Source: an uncultured Clostridia bacterium (GTDB lineage Bacteria > Bacillota > Clostridia > Oscillospirales > Acutalibacteraceae). From it: 64,000 bases of DNA. Location: contig CAMMVF010000013.1 in the NCBI GenBank assembly GCA_946500295.1, positions 1 through 64,000 of the forward strand, read 5' to 3'. The position numbers and the translations under genes are program-made. Below the pieces are notes generated by a model. The model had not been told where the DNA came from. It saw nothing but the letters and a program-made list of their open reading frames with translations, and made no database searches. Shown piece after piece: positions 8,026-15,979 of the stretch (its first letter is position 1; each line of letters begins with the position of its first letter).

Positions 8026-8379
8026 ATGGAAAAGCAAGCGATGTGCGACTGCGAGGTTATCCACTCTGACGTGGTAGATAAGGTCAAAAGAGGGCTTTGC
8101 GATAAGGAGGAGTATATCGAGCTTGCCTCGCTGTTCAAGCTGTTCGGCGACGGTACAAGGGTGCAGATCCTTCACGCTCTCGAACAGCACGAGATGTGCG
8201 TTTGCGATATAGCGTCGCTGCTTGGGCTGACGAAGTCTGCGGTTTCCCACCAGCTCAAGGCCCTGAAGCTTGCAAATTTGGTCAAATTCCGCCGTGAAGC
8301 CCAAACCGTATATTATTCCCTCGCCGATTCCCATGTGCAGAAAATCCTCGACATAGGCTTTGAGCACCTGAGAGAGTAG
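8026..8379 (+). CDS. cadC: ArsR/SmtB-family metal-sensing repressor, CadC-like
   Basis: This 117-residue winged-helix repressor begins MEKQAMCDCEVIHSD. The N-terminal CxC and the MCVCDIA segment (about residues 58-64) give the four-cysteine site that CadC-type sensors use for cadmium, lead or zinc. The recognition helix region is LLGLTKSAVSHQLKALK, followed by the wing VKFRREAQTVYYSL. It lies behind a promoter with an overlapping inverted repeat and 348 bp before a CadA-type pump, so it should repress both. Cd versus Zn preference cannot be told from sequence alone. Confidence 0.93.
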   Translation: MEKQAMCDCEVIHSDVVDKVKRGLCDKEEYIELASLFKLFGDGTRVQILHALEQHEMCVCDIASLLGLTKSAVSHQLKALKLANLVKFRREAQTVYYSLADSHVQKILDIGFEHLRE

Positions 8380-8727
8380 GGCGCGGGCGCAGGGCTGCGC
8401 CTGCGCAGTGATATCGCACCTAGCGGTGCGGTGATATCTGCGACAAGCCGCAGGTGAAATATTCGCCGCGTTGGCGAATGTGAAATCGTGCCAAAGGCAC
8501 GGTTGAGGAAAGCCTACGGCTTTGGATTTAAAGTAGATTGTGCGTAACTTTGGTTTTATTGCCCGAAATCCGCACAGGCTGAAAACGAGCGAAAGTAATG
8601 GAAAGACAAGGAGTTTAGATTGGCACAGATTTATACGGGAGTTGTGCAGGCAAACGTAGGACGAAAGCGGCATTTGCCGCCGCAAGGTTGAGTATTTGAA
8701 CAACTAAGAAAAGGAGATGCAGTAAAT
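8380..8727. repeat. Repeat-filled gap between cadC and cadA, with a second half-operator
   Basis: The gap holds palindromes around gatatcgcacctagcggtgc, the gcctacggctt and cgaaatccgcacaggctg modules, and copy 3 of the 60-bp motif (8619-8682). At 8687-8704 the sequence gttgagtatttgaacaac shares the GTTGA...AAC ends of the cadC operator and is followed by the same aactaa. This suggests that a repeat block was inserted inside an older cad regulatory region. The cadA ribosome site aaaggagatgc follows. Confidence 0.65.
8619..8682 (+). repeat. Dispersed 60-bp motif, copy 3
   Basis: This is a full copy with attggcacagattt, gtgcagg, aaacgtaggacgaaag and the terminal hairpin gcggcatttgccgc (8668-8681). 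It lies 46 bp before the cadA start, on the same strand. Confidence 0.75.
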
Positions 8728-10866
8728 ATGAGTCAGAGAGTATTTGATTTAAAGGGGCTTGATTGCCCGAATTGCTCAGCAAAAATTGAAAAAGACGTCG
8801 CAGACCTCAGCGGAGTTGTGAGCAGCTCGGTAAACCTCGTAAGCCAGACCCTGAGTGTTTCCGTCTCTAAAGAATATTCGGGTTCGCTGGAGGAGGATGT
8901 AAAAGCCGTCGTGCATAAGCACGAGCCCGACGTCCTTGTTACCGAGCGTAAGGCGGAGGGTGAAACCGAAGCTCAACTCACTAAGAAAAAGAAAAAAGCC
9001 GCCTTTGATAAATCCACTCTGATAAGGCTTGCTATAGGGGCGGCGGTGTATGCCTGCGGACTGTTGGTGTTCTACCTTACTGAAATACCTACCTACCTGA
9101 AGCTCATTGCTTTGCTGCTTTCCTACCTGATTCTCGGAGCTGACGTGCTGTGGAAGGCTGTGAAAAATATTACAAAGGGTCGAATTTTCGACGAAAACTT
9201 CCTCATGTCGGTCTCGACTGCCGGAGCCTTTATAATCGGCGAGTACCCCGAAGCCGTAGCTGTAATGCTGTTTTACCAAATCGGCGAGTTCTTCCAGAAG
9301 CTTGCGGTCAAGCGCTCGAGAAATTCCATTTCCGAGCTGATGGATATCAGACCTGACTTTGCCGCCGTAAAACGAGGGGGAGAGGTAGTAACCGTATCTC
9401 CCGAGCAGGTCGCAGTGGGAGAAGAAATAATCGTGCGCCCCGGCGAGAAAATCCCGCTCGACGGCGTTGTGCTCTCGGGCAGCTCGAGCCTCGACACCCG
9501 AGCGCTCACAGGCGAAGCTGTTCCGAGCTCGGTATCAGTCGGAGACAGGGTGCTCTCGGGCTGTGTGAATTTGAGCGGAGTTCTCAGTGTGAGGGTAACT
9601 AAGGCGTTTTCCGAATCCACAGCCTCCAAAATTCTGGAGCTTGTTGAGAATGCCGCCTCTCGCAAAGCCCCTGCCGAGAATTTTATAACCACCTTCTCGC
9701 GCTATTACACTCCTGTGGTTGTGATCCTCGCCGTACTGCTTTCGATAATTCCTCCTCTGCTCTTCGGCGGAGCATGGAGCGAATGGGTACACCGCGGCTT
9801 TGTGTTCTTAGTCATCTCCTGTCCCTGCGCTTTGGTAATTTCCATTCCGCTGACCTTCTTCGGCGGTATCGGCGCCGCCTCCCGTTCGGGAATATTGGTA
9901 AAGGGCAGCAACTACCTCGAGGCGCTTGGGAATATTGACACGGTCGTATTTGATAAAACAGGCACACTTACAAAGGGTGTTTTCGCCGTTACCGAGGTTA
10001 ACCCCGCACAGGGCTTTTCAAAAGAAGAGCTTTTGCACCTCGCCGCAGCCGCAGAAAGCGACTCCAACCACCCTATAGCCAGGTCGATTATCAGCGAGAG
10101 TTCAGAGCTTGTTGACAGTGACAAGGTAAAGGATTATACCGAGCACTCGGGACTTGGCGTCAGCGCAGTTTATGAGGGCAAGCTGATACTCGCAGGAAAT
10201 GGAGCGATGATGAGGAAAAACGGGATCGACTTTGTTGAGAGCGGTGCGCTCGGTACAAAGGTCTACGTCGCCTGCGACGGAAAATTTGTCGGCTCGCTGA
10301 TTATTGCAGACGAGATTAAGCCCGACAGCCGCAAAGCGATAGAGGAATTAAAAGCTCTTGGTGTGAGAAAATGCGTAATGCTCACGGGAGATAATGAGGA
10401 AACCGCAAAATCTGTGTCCGATGCTCTCGGACTTGACGAGCACCACTCGGGACTGTTGCCAAATCAAAAGGTCGAGCAGCTTGAGCGGCTCGACAGAGAA
10501 AAGAGCCGCAGAGGTAAGCTCTGTTTCGTGGGAGACGGGATAAACGACGCTCCCGTGCTCGCCGGAGCGGACGTCGGAATCGCCATGGGCGGCTTAGGCT
10601 CTGACGCAGCCATAGAGGCGGCGGACGTGGTGCTGATGACAGACGAGCCGTCTAAGCTGGCGCAGGCTGTACGACTGGCAAGGCGCACTAAGCGTATAGT
10701 AGCGCAGAATATAGTTTTCGCTATCGGAGTCAAGCTTATCTTCCTCGCACTCGGGGCTTTCGGTATAGCGGGAATGTGGGAGGCTGTGTTTGGCGACGTC
10801 GGCGTAATGCTTCTCGCAGTGTTGAACTCCATGCGAATGCTCAGAACACCGGCTGTCAAAAAATAA
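8728..10866 (+). CDS. cadA: Heavy-metal P1B-type ATPase, CadA/ZntA-like efflux pump
   Basis: This 712-residue membrane pump has one N-terminal heavy-metal-associated domain with CPNC (C13, C16). The membrane metal site is CPC (C365-P-C367), the phosphorylation site is DKTGTLT (D409), and TGDNEETAKS and GDGINDAPVLAGADVGIAMG complete the ATPase core. CPC with a CxxC domain and a CadC-type repressor upstream points to export of Cd2+, Zn2+ or Pb2+ driven by ATP. About eight membrane helices are visible. The ATG follows aaaggagatgcagtaaat. Length is normal for the family, and nothing is missing. Confidence 0.95.
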   Translation: MSQRVFDLKGLDCPNCSAKIEKDVADLSGVVSSSVNLVSQTLSVSVSKEYSGSLEEDVKAVVHKHEPDVLVTERKAEGETEAQLTKKKKKAAFDKSTLIRLAIGAAVYACGLLVFYLTEIPTYLKLIALLLSYLILGADVLWKAVKNITKGRIFDENFLMSVSTAGAFIIGEYPEAVAVMLFYQIGEFFQKLAVKRSRNSISELMDIRPDFAAVKRGGEVVTVSPEQVAVGEEIIVRPGEKIPLDGVVLSGSSSLDTRALTGEAVPSSVSVGDRVLSGCVNLSGVLSVRVTKAFSESTASKILELVENAASRKAPAENFITTFSRYYTPVVVILAVLLSIIPPLLFGGAWSEWVHRGFVFLVISCPCALVISIPLTFFGGIGAASRSGILVKGSNYLEALGNIDTVVFDKTGTLTKGVFAVTEVNPAQGFSKEELLHLAAAAESDSNHPIARSIISESSELVDSDKVKDYTEHSGLGVSAVYEGKLILAGNGAMMRKNGIDFVESGALGTKVYVACDGKFVGSLIIADEIKPDSRKAIEELKALGVRKCVMLTGDNEETAKSVSDALGLDEHHSGLLPNQKVEQLERLDREKSRRGKLCFVGDGINDAPVLAGADVGIAMGGLGSDAAIEAADVVLMTDEPSKLAQAVRLARRTKRIVAQNIVFAIGVKLIFLALGAFGIAGMWEAVFGDVGVMLLAVLNSMRMLRTPAVKK

Positions 10867-10960
10867 ATTTATCTTGTGTGTGTTTTGCGCCTGCGGCGCC
10901 GGTTACTGAATAATTTTACTCACTCACTTTATTTAATTATTTTATTATTTATTTTACTTG

Positions 10961-11084
10961 TGTCCGAATTTCAGACAGGGGGTGTCGCAAATTCAGACAT
11001 TGGTGTCGGAATTTCAGACAAGGGGTGTCGCAAATTCAGACATAGATGTCGAAATCTCACACAGGGATGTCGGAATTTCAGACA
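10961..11084. repeat. Six tandem 17-bp palindromes at 21-22 bp spacing
   Basis: The units start at 10961, 10983, 11004, 11026, 11047 and 11068. Each resembles tgtcggaatttcagaca, with near-symmetric TGTC and GACA ends, and is separated by a 4-5 bp spacer. Two sub-types (ggaattt and gcaaatt cores) alternate for the first four units. The 21-22 bp period is two helix turns, so all sites face the same side of DNA. A short frame across it is a by-product of the repeat. Confidence 0.85.
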
Positions 11085-11184
11085 GGGTGAAAGAGTTGAA
11101 AATGATGTATGCGCCGTTGGCGCAGAAAAGCTTTATCTTAGCCGCAAATGTCGGAAGCCGCAAGCGGATTGGAATAAAAATAGC

Positions 11185-11224
11185 TTGTGCGAGACTTGGG
11201 GTTAGTTCCCCGAGTCTCGCACAA
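11185..11224 (+). repeat. 17-bp stem-loop, copy 2 of 2
   Basis: It is identical in sequence and flanks to the stem-loop at 7722-7761, including the preceding aaagtag/aaatag and the following ttttataacgag. Confidence 0.8.
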
Positions 11225-11265
11225 TTTTATAACGAGCAAAAGTGATGGAAGGATTTCAATTTTAA

Positions 11266-11339
11266 AATGGTACAGATTTACACGACAGCAGTGCAGGCTC
11301 ACGTAGGACAGAAGTGCCTTCGGCACCGGCATTTGCCGC
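11266..11339 (+). repeat. Dispersed 60-bp motif, copy 4 (extra hairpin)
   Basis: This copy has atggtacagatttacacg, gcagtgcagg and cacgtaggac. It carries an added hairpin gtgccttcggcac before the usual ccggcatttgccgc. The t in ggtac keeps pairing with gtgc through a G-U pair. Confidence 0.7.
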
Positions 11340-11372
11340 AACAGTCTAAAGTTAAAAAAAGACACTGCCCCT

Positions 11373-11417
11373 AGAATGATACAACATATACAGGAGCAGT
11401 GCGGTTACACGTAGGAA
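11373..11417 (+). repeat. Dispersed 60-bp motif, copy 5 (degenerate)
   Basis: This weaker copy, agaatgatacaacatatac, then aggagcagtgcgg and acacgtaggaa, has no terminal hairpin. Confidence 0.5.
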
Positions 11418-11459
11418 TATCTAAAATAAGCTAAGGTTAATAAAGGACACAGTTCATAG

Positions 11460-11522
11460 ATTGGCACAAATGTACACGAGAGCTGTGCAGGCGTACGTAG
11501 GGTGAAAGTGACATTTGTCACC
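11460..11522 (+). repeat. Dispersed 60-bp motif, copy 6 (compensated hairpin)
   Basis: This is a full copy whose terminal hairpin is gtgacatttgtcac instead of gcggcatttgccgc. Two stem positions change on both arms so that pairing is kept. It overlaps the 3' end of the convergent hrb gene by 5 bp. Confidence 0.75.
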
Positions 11523-12180
11523 CTTCTATTTTAAATTCGGATTTGGGTACGCCGCAAATCGGGCACTTCCAGTCGTCGGGTAGCTCCTCAAAGGGAACTG
11601 TCTGCTCGGAGTCCTTGTAGACAAAGCGGCAGATAGGGCAGACGTACTTGAGCTGCGGACTGCGGTCATCGCCCGTGTCGGGCTGGTAGGTCGGGGCGTT
11701 TTTAGGCGCTCTGCCCTTGATTACCTTGTGGTAGTAGTCATATGTCATCGGCGTGCCCGAGTAATCGTCGCTGCCCGCCTTTATCTCGGCAAAAAATACG
11801 GTGTGGGTCATTGTTTCCACAGTATTTACTACCTTGCACAAAAACCAGCAGCAGATGTTCTCCCTTAGCACAGGTACGTTTTCACGAAGTACCTTGTAGT
11901 TGATATTTTTCAGCTTATCCGAGTCTCTGCCCGAATTAAACCCCAAAGCCCCGATGACAAAGCCGGAGGTATTCTCGGAAAGCACCGAGACGGTAAATTT
12001 CCCCGTTGCCTTTATGCGCTCGTTAGTGTAGTTGTTGTGGTTTACGCTGACGGCTATGGTCATTGGCGAGGAGGTAATCTGAAAAACAGTGTTTACTATG
12101 CTGGCGGAGGGATAGTGCTCTCCCTCAACGCCGATAGCGTACATACCATAAGACAGTGTGTTGAGTATTTTTGGATTCAT
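11518..12180 (-). CDS. hrb: Flavin reductase-rubredoxin fusion (high molecular weight rubredoxin)
   Basis: This 220-residue cytoplasmic protein has a flavin-reductase-like FMN-binding domain (about 1-155, with SITSSPMTIAVSV-type core) joined to a C-terminal rubredoxin. The rubredoxin has the two iron-binding pairs YVCPICRFVYKD and WKCPICGVPKSEF, with EELPDDW between. The family is called Hrb or flavoredoxin-rubredoxin; in acetogens it passes electrons from NAD(P)H to diiron flavoproteins that reduce O2 or NO. It stands alone with its own promoter. The ribosome site aaaggacg lies 8 bp before the ATG. The electron partner is not in the window. Confidence 0.92.
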   Translation of the reverse strand: MNPKILNTLSYGMYAIGVEGEHYPSASIVNTVFQITSSPMTIAVSVNHNNYTNERIKATGKFTVSVLSENTSGFVIGALGFNSGRDSDKLKNINYKVLRENVPVLRENICCWFLCKVVNTVETMTHTVFFAEIKAGSDDYSGTPMTYDYYHKVIKGRAPKNAPTYQPDTGDDRSPQLKYVCPICRFVYKDSEQTVPFEELPDDWKCPICGVPKSEFKIEG

Positions 12181-12212
12181 ATATTATCACGTCCTTTGAC
12201 AGTTCTGAGTAT

Positions 12213-12241
12213 AGTATAACACAGCAATTTATAAGGCGCAA
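12213..12241 (-). promoter_or_regulatory. Promoter of the flavin reductase-rubredoxin gene
   Basis: On the minus strand, the -35 TTGCGC (12241-12236) and -10 TATACT (12218-12213) are 17 bp apart, about 33 bp upstream of the start codon. The -35 is a weak match, so an activator may help. Confidence 0.65.
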
Positions 12242-12315
12242 CAGTGTTTTGGATAAATTATAGAAAAAAATAGATTCCTTATCCGGGATTTTGTGTCATC
12301 TCGGCAAAATTATGC

Positions 12316-12534
12316 TTATTCAGCGTCTTTTTTTCTAAACTCGCTCAGAGTGCGAATTTTTCCGTCGGGCGTCTCCACGTCTGTGTTTTCAAGCTGCGTG
12401 CGAAGGCTTGCCTTGAACTCGTCTATATATTGCCTGTAAAGCTCCTTCTGCTCGTTTTGCTCTTCTTCGGTCAAGCCCTCGCTTTTTTTCTTGCGGGCAA
12501 GCTCGTTGATTCTCTTGATTGATTTTTCGTCCAT
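12316..12534 (-). CDS. DUF896 family small protein
   Basis: The product is a 72-residue helical protein with the family pattern MDEKSIKRINELARKKKSEG, LTEEEQNEQKELYRQYIDEF and a basic C-terminus. I chose the internal ATG at 12534 because the conserved family N-terminus begins MDxxxIxRINELARKKK. The upstream ATG at 12570 has a ribosome site (agaaagg) but only 2 bp away, and would add 12 residues without family match. DUF896 (YnzC/YlaC-type) proteins are widespread in Firmicutes and their role is not settled. Confidence 0.85.
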   Translation of the reverse strand: MDEKSIKRINELARKKKSEGLTEEEQNEQKELYRQYIDEFKASLRTQLENTDVETPDGKIRTLSEFRKKDAE

Positions 12535-12843
12535 AATTATTCTTGCATGATACAGCCGAGGCTGTGTCATATCCTTTCTAAAAATTTTTCGCTCACCTCA
12601 AAATACACAAAAAGCTGAGGAAGCGCAGGAAGCTTTTTGAAACTAAATGGTGATTATGTCGGCAGTTGTACTGCCGCAAATTGTGAAAGTTTTAAGTTCA
12701 AGCAAAGTTTTTTGTTGAAGCCTTTATTGCGTATGTATTGTTTTTCTGTAAAAATAAATGGCGGAAAAGACCGAAAATCAAGACTTAGCCGCCATTTAAA
12801 ACTTAATTGAGGTTGGTTAAAGTTTGTTGAAGCTTATCTCAAA
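12535..12843. other. Gap between DUF896 and agcS, with a terminator-like hairpin
   Basis: The inverted repeat aaatggcgg/ccgccattt (12756-12764 and 12789-12797) with an unpaired middle is followed on the minus strand by atttttac, so it may end agcS transcription. The rest is AT-rich and holds the DUF896 promoter region. I see no gene. Confidence 0.5.
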
Positions 12844-14265
12844 TTACCTGTCTACAACCGGTATAGGGGTCTTGTCGTACTCGTCGAGGTTTTTGAGGTA
12901 ATGCCTGGTTTCCCTTTTGGTTACGCCCGAGAGCATCCACACCGCAAATATATTTGGCACTGCCATGAGTGCGTTTAGTATGTCCGCTACTGTCCAAACA
13001 ATGTCCACCGTCAGCATCGGGGCTATTGCCAAAACTACAAGCCAAACGATCCTGTATGTGGTCAGGGACTTTAATCCGAAGAGGTACACTACGCATCTTT
13101 CTGCATAGTACGACCAACCCAGCACGGTTGAATACGCAAAGGTGATAATGCTGACAACCATTATAACCGGTCCGACATAGGGGATTTGACTGAAAGCGGC
13201 ATTTGTCAAATTAGCCCCGTCGATCTTCGTAACATCAATAGCCGGATTGGCAAGGCAGCTGCTGACTATTACAAGCCCTGTCATAAGGCAAACAACTACG
13301 GTGTCCCAAAATGTTCCCGTAGAGGAGACGAGAGCCTGCCTTACAGGGTTTCTGGTCTGAGCGGCGGCGGCGACTATCGGAGCCGAACCCATACCGGATT
13401 CATTGGAAAACAGTCCTCTGGCGATTCCGTATCGGCAGCCCATCATAAGCGCCGAGCCCATGAAGCCCCCCGCTACCGATTTCAACGAAAAAGCTTCGCC
13501 GAGTATGGTCGTTATAGCAGGCCAGAGATAGTTGATGTTGCATATAAGTATGTAAATACAGCCGCCAACATAGAAAATAGCCATGAAGGGAACTAAAGCC
13601 TCGCAAACCCTAGATATAGACTTAACTCCGCCGAACATGACAATTCCGGTGACTACTGCGGCGATGATTCCGCACAAAAAGGGGATAAGAGCTACTTCAA
13701 AGCCGAACACCGTGAAGCTCATTCGGGTTTCGGGGTCGAAGGTCTCGGTGAGTATGCTTGAAATGGCGTTTATCTGCACTCCGTTGCCGATTCCGAAGGC
13801 GGCGAGAGCGGCAAGGGCTGCGAAGATAATCCCCAGCCACTTCATATTAAGCCCTCGCTCGAGAGCGTACATGGCTCCGCCGACCATTGAGCCGTCCCTG
13901 GTCTTTACCCTGTACTTAACTCCGATAAACGACTCGGAGTACTTTGTGGCTATTCCGAGTACACCTGTAATCCAGCACCAAAACACAGCCCCAAAGCCGC
14001 CCAGGGAAATAGCAGTTCCCACGCCGATGATGTTTCCCGTGCCAATGGTGGAGGCGAGGGCTGTCGTCAGCGACTGAAACGGGCTTACGTCGCCGTCGGA
14101 GTCGGGGTCTTTGGTGACTGACAGCCTGATTGCTTTAAAAAGCTTTTTCTGGATTCCTCCGGTTCTAATGGTTGTGAATATGTGTGTTCCGAGCAAAAGA
14201 ATTATCATCGGCCAGCCCCAGATCAAATCGTTTATAAGCTTGACGGCGCTTGAAAATATGTCCAA
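12844..14265 (-). CDS. agcS: Sodium:alanine/glycine symporter, AgcS family
   Basis: This 473-residue membrane protein has about ten or eleven helices and the AgcS family signatures GGIQKKLFKAIR, SPFQSLTTALASTIGTGNIIGV, GPGAVFW-like FGAVFWCWITG, GLFSNESGMGSAPIVAAAAQT and AYSTVLGWSYYAERC. It imports alanine or glycine with Na+. I place the start at TTG 14265, preceded by gaggtgatacc. An alternative GTG at 14274 lies inside that ribosome site and adds three residues. It is read in the same direction as pyrD but no common transcript is certain. Confidence 0.92.
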   Translation of the reverse strand: MDIFSSAVKLINDLIWGWPMIILLLGTHIFTTIRTGGIQKKLFKAIRLSVTKDPDSDGDVSPFQSLTTALASTIGTGNIIGVGTAISLGGFGAVFWCWITGVLGIATKYSESFIGVKYRVKTRDGSMVGGAMYALERGLNMKWLGIIFAALAALAAFGIGNGVQINAISSILTETFDPETRMSFTVFGFEVALIPFLCGIIAAVVTGIVMFGGVKSISRVCEALVPFMAIFYVGGCIYILICNINYLWPAITTILGEAFSLKSVAGGFMGSALMMGCRYGIARGLFSNESGMGSAPIVAAAAQTRNPVRQALVSSTGTFWDTVVVCLMTGLVIVSSCLANPAIDVTKIDGANLTNAAFSQIPYVGPVIMVVSIITFAYSTVLGWSYYAERCVVYLFGLKSLTTYRIVWLVVLAIAPMLTVDIVWTVADILNALMAVPNIFAVWMLSGVTKRETRHYLKNLDEYDKTPIPVVDR

Positions 14266-14295
14266 GGGTATCACCTCGTCTAAAAGTTTTTACTT

Positions 14296-15207
14296 TTACC
14301 ATGGCTTTATGGTAGCGGTAAGCTCGCTGACGCTCTTTAAGCCCTTGCGCTGTAAAAATGCACTCAAGCCTTCGCAGATTTTAATCGGAGCGTAAGGGTC
14401 GTTAAACAGCACCGTGCCGATTTGCAAGGCGTCCGCTCCGGCTATCAGCATCTCTGCGGCGTCCTCCCAGGTAGAGATTCCTCCCATGCCTATAACAGGG
14501 ATATCCACTGCTTTTTTAACTTCCCACACCATTCTGACAGCCACGGGGAAAACTGCTGGACCGCTCATGCCGCCGGTGTTGTTTTTTAGTATGGGTCTTG
14601 AGGTTTCAATATCTATCCTCATGCCGGTTAAAGTATTAATCAACGACACTGCGTCCGCTCCCTCAGACTGTGCCGCCTTAGCAATTTCGGCTATGTCCGA
14701 GACGTTGGGTGAAAGCTTGACGATAAGCGGTTTGCGGCAATGCGAGCGCACGGCCCTGGTAATTGAGGCTACCGAGTCGCAGGAGGTGCCGAAGGCTACT
14801 CCTCCGTGCTTTACGTTGGGGCAGGAGATGTTCATCTCTACCATGTCAACGGTGGTGTCGTTGAGTTTTTCAGCCATCATGCAGTATTCTTCTACTGTGT
14901 TACCTGCTATGTTGGCGATAACGGCAGTGCCCTGCTGTGAAAGCCAGGGCAGGTCGTTGTCAATAAAATGGTCAACGCCCGGGTTTTGAAGCCCTACGGA
15001 GTTGAGTATTCCGCCCTTACCCTCGGCTATTCTCGGAGGAGGGTTGCCAAGTCGGGGCTTTAGGGTAATTCCCTTGCAGGATATACCTCCGAGAGTGCTC
15101 AGCGGATAAAACTCGCTGTATTCATGTCCGAAGCCAAAGGTGCCTGAGGCTGCTATCAGCGGGTTGTTAAGCTTTACGCCGCAGATGTTTACAGATAAAT
15201 CAGTCAT
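14296..15207 (-). CDS. pyrD: Dihydroorotate dehydrogenase, catalytic subunit (type 1B)
   Basis: This 303-residue FMN enzyme oxidises dihydroorotate to orotate in pyrimidine synthesis. Visible signatures are NPLIAASGTFGFG, the catalytic-loop NISCPNVKHGG (Cys base typical of class 1), VKLSPNV, INTLTGMRID and GMGGISTWEDAAEMLIAGADALQIGT. Its start overlaps the pyrK stop by 8 bp. Type 1B enzymes work as a heterotetramer with PyrK and use NAD+. Confidence 0.96.
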   Translation of the reverse strand: MTDLSVNICGVKLNNPLIAASGTFGFGHEYSEFYPLSTLGGISCKGITLKPRLGNPPPRIAEGKGGILNSVGLQNPGVDHFIDNDLPWLSQQGTAVIANIAGNTVEEYCMMAEKLNDTTVDMVEMNISCPNVKHGGVAFGTSCDSVASITRAVRSHCRKPLIVKLSPNVSDIAEIAKAAQSEGADAVSLINTLTGMRIDIETSRPILKNNTGGMSGPAVFPVAVRMVWEVKKAVDIPVIGMGGISTWEDAAEMLIAGADALQIGTVLFNDPYAPIKICEGLSAFLQRKGLKSVSELTATIKPW

Positions 15208-15979
15208 TCCATACTACCTCCTCAGCCTTGAATACGGGTCCGTTTTTACATACATGGAGGTATTCCTCCTCGCCGCCGTGCTTTACCTTGCAGGCGCAAA
15301 CGAGACAGGCGCCTATTCCGCAGCCCATTCTCTCTTCAAGCGATACCTGGCACGGCTTTTGGTTTTTTGAGCAGATTTCGCTTACCGCCTTGAGCATTGG
15401 CGTCGGACCGCAGGCGCAGACCTCATCGACCTCGTCTATTATTTCTGCCAGAGCGGTTGTGACAAAGCCGTGCACTCCGTAGCTGCCGTCGTCGGTAGTG
15501 ACGATTGTTTTCTTGACAACATCGTTAAAGTCGTTTTCAAGTATGACGGCTGACTTGTTTGCAAATCCCAAAATCGCATAGGATTCCTTCGCTTTTGCGC
15601 AGCTTTTTGCAAGGTAGAGCATCGGGGGAGCGCCTATGCCTCCGCCGATGAAGGCGTATTTTTTGTCATTGTTTATTTCAAATCCGTTGCCAAGCGGAGC
15701 GATTAAGTCAAGCTTATCCCCGACCCTTGTCTCAGAGAGTATCCTGGTTCCCTCGCCCTTTATTCTGAATACAATCCTTATTGTGTCGCCGTTTACATCG
15801 CAAACCGAAATCGGGCGGCGCAAAACCTTGCCCGGCACTGCAATGTGTACAAACTGCCCCGGCTTGGTGATTTTTGCAAGCTGTGGATTTTTTAGCTCAA
15901 GGTCAAATATCCCCTCTGCTATCTCGCTGCTCTTTACGAGCTCGAAGGGCTGTGAATCATATTTCTTCACTTGCTTCAT
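15200..15979 (-). CDS. pyrK: Dihydroorotate dehydrogenase electron-transfer subunit PyrK
   Basis: This 259-residue ferredoxin-reductase-like protein has an FAD part (RRPISVCDV), an NAD-binding glycine loop (YAFIGGGIGAPPMLYLAKS) and the C-terminal cysteine cluster MGCGIGACLVCACK plus a later Cys (HVCKNGP) for a 2Fe-2S cluster. It passes electrons from PyrD to NAD+. It precedes pyrD in a coupled pair, and its first 23 bp overlap the end of the upstream lipoprotein gene. Confidence 0.95.
   Translation of the reverse strand: MKQVKKYDSQPFELVKSSEIAEGIFDLELKNPQLAKITKPGQFVHIAVPGKVLRRPISVCDVNGDTIRIVFRIKGEGTRILSETRVGDKLDLIAPLGNGFEINNDKKYAFIGGGIGAPPMLYLAKSCAKAKESYAILGFANKSAVILENDFNDVVKKTIVTTDDGSYGVHGFVTTALAEIIDEVDEVCACGPTPMLKAVSEICSKNQKPCQVSLEERMGCGIGACLVCACKVKHGGEEEYLHVCKNGPVFKAEEVVWND

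Larger units (their letters stand above)
11085..11517. repeat. Repeat-filled gap with three 60-bp motif copies
   Basis: After the palindrome array there is a second copy of the long stem-loop (11185-11224) and motif copies at 11266-11339, 11373-11417 and 11460-11522. Between them are short shared strings such as gcta(a)aggttaa-taaaggaca. Copy 6 runs up to the hrb stop codon, so its hairpin may also end hrb transcription. No gene is visible. Confidence 0.7.

Noticed and set aside
10961-11084. CRISPR array
   Set aside because: Units are 17 bp with 4-5 bp spacers, far too short, and no cas gene is near.
10876-11245. Plus-strand frames across the palindrome array (SEFQTGGVANSDIGV type)
   Set aside because: The apparent peptide repeats are produced by the 21-22 bp DNA repeat, and no ribosome site is present.
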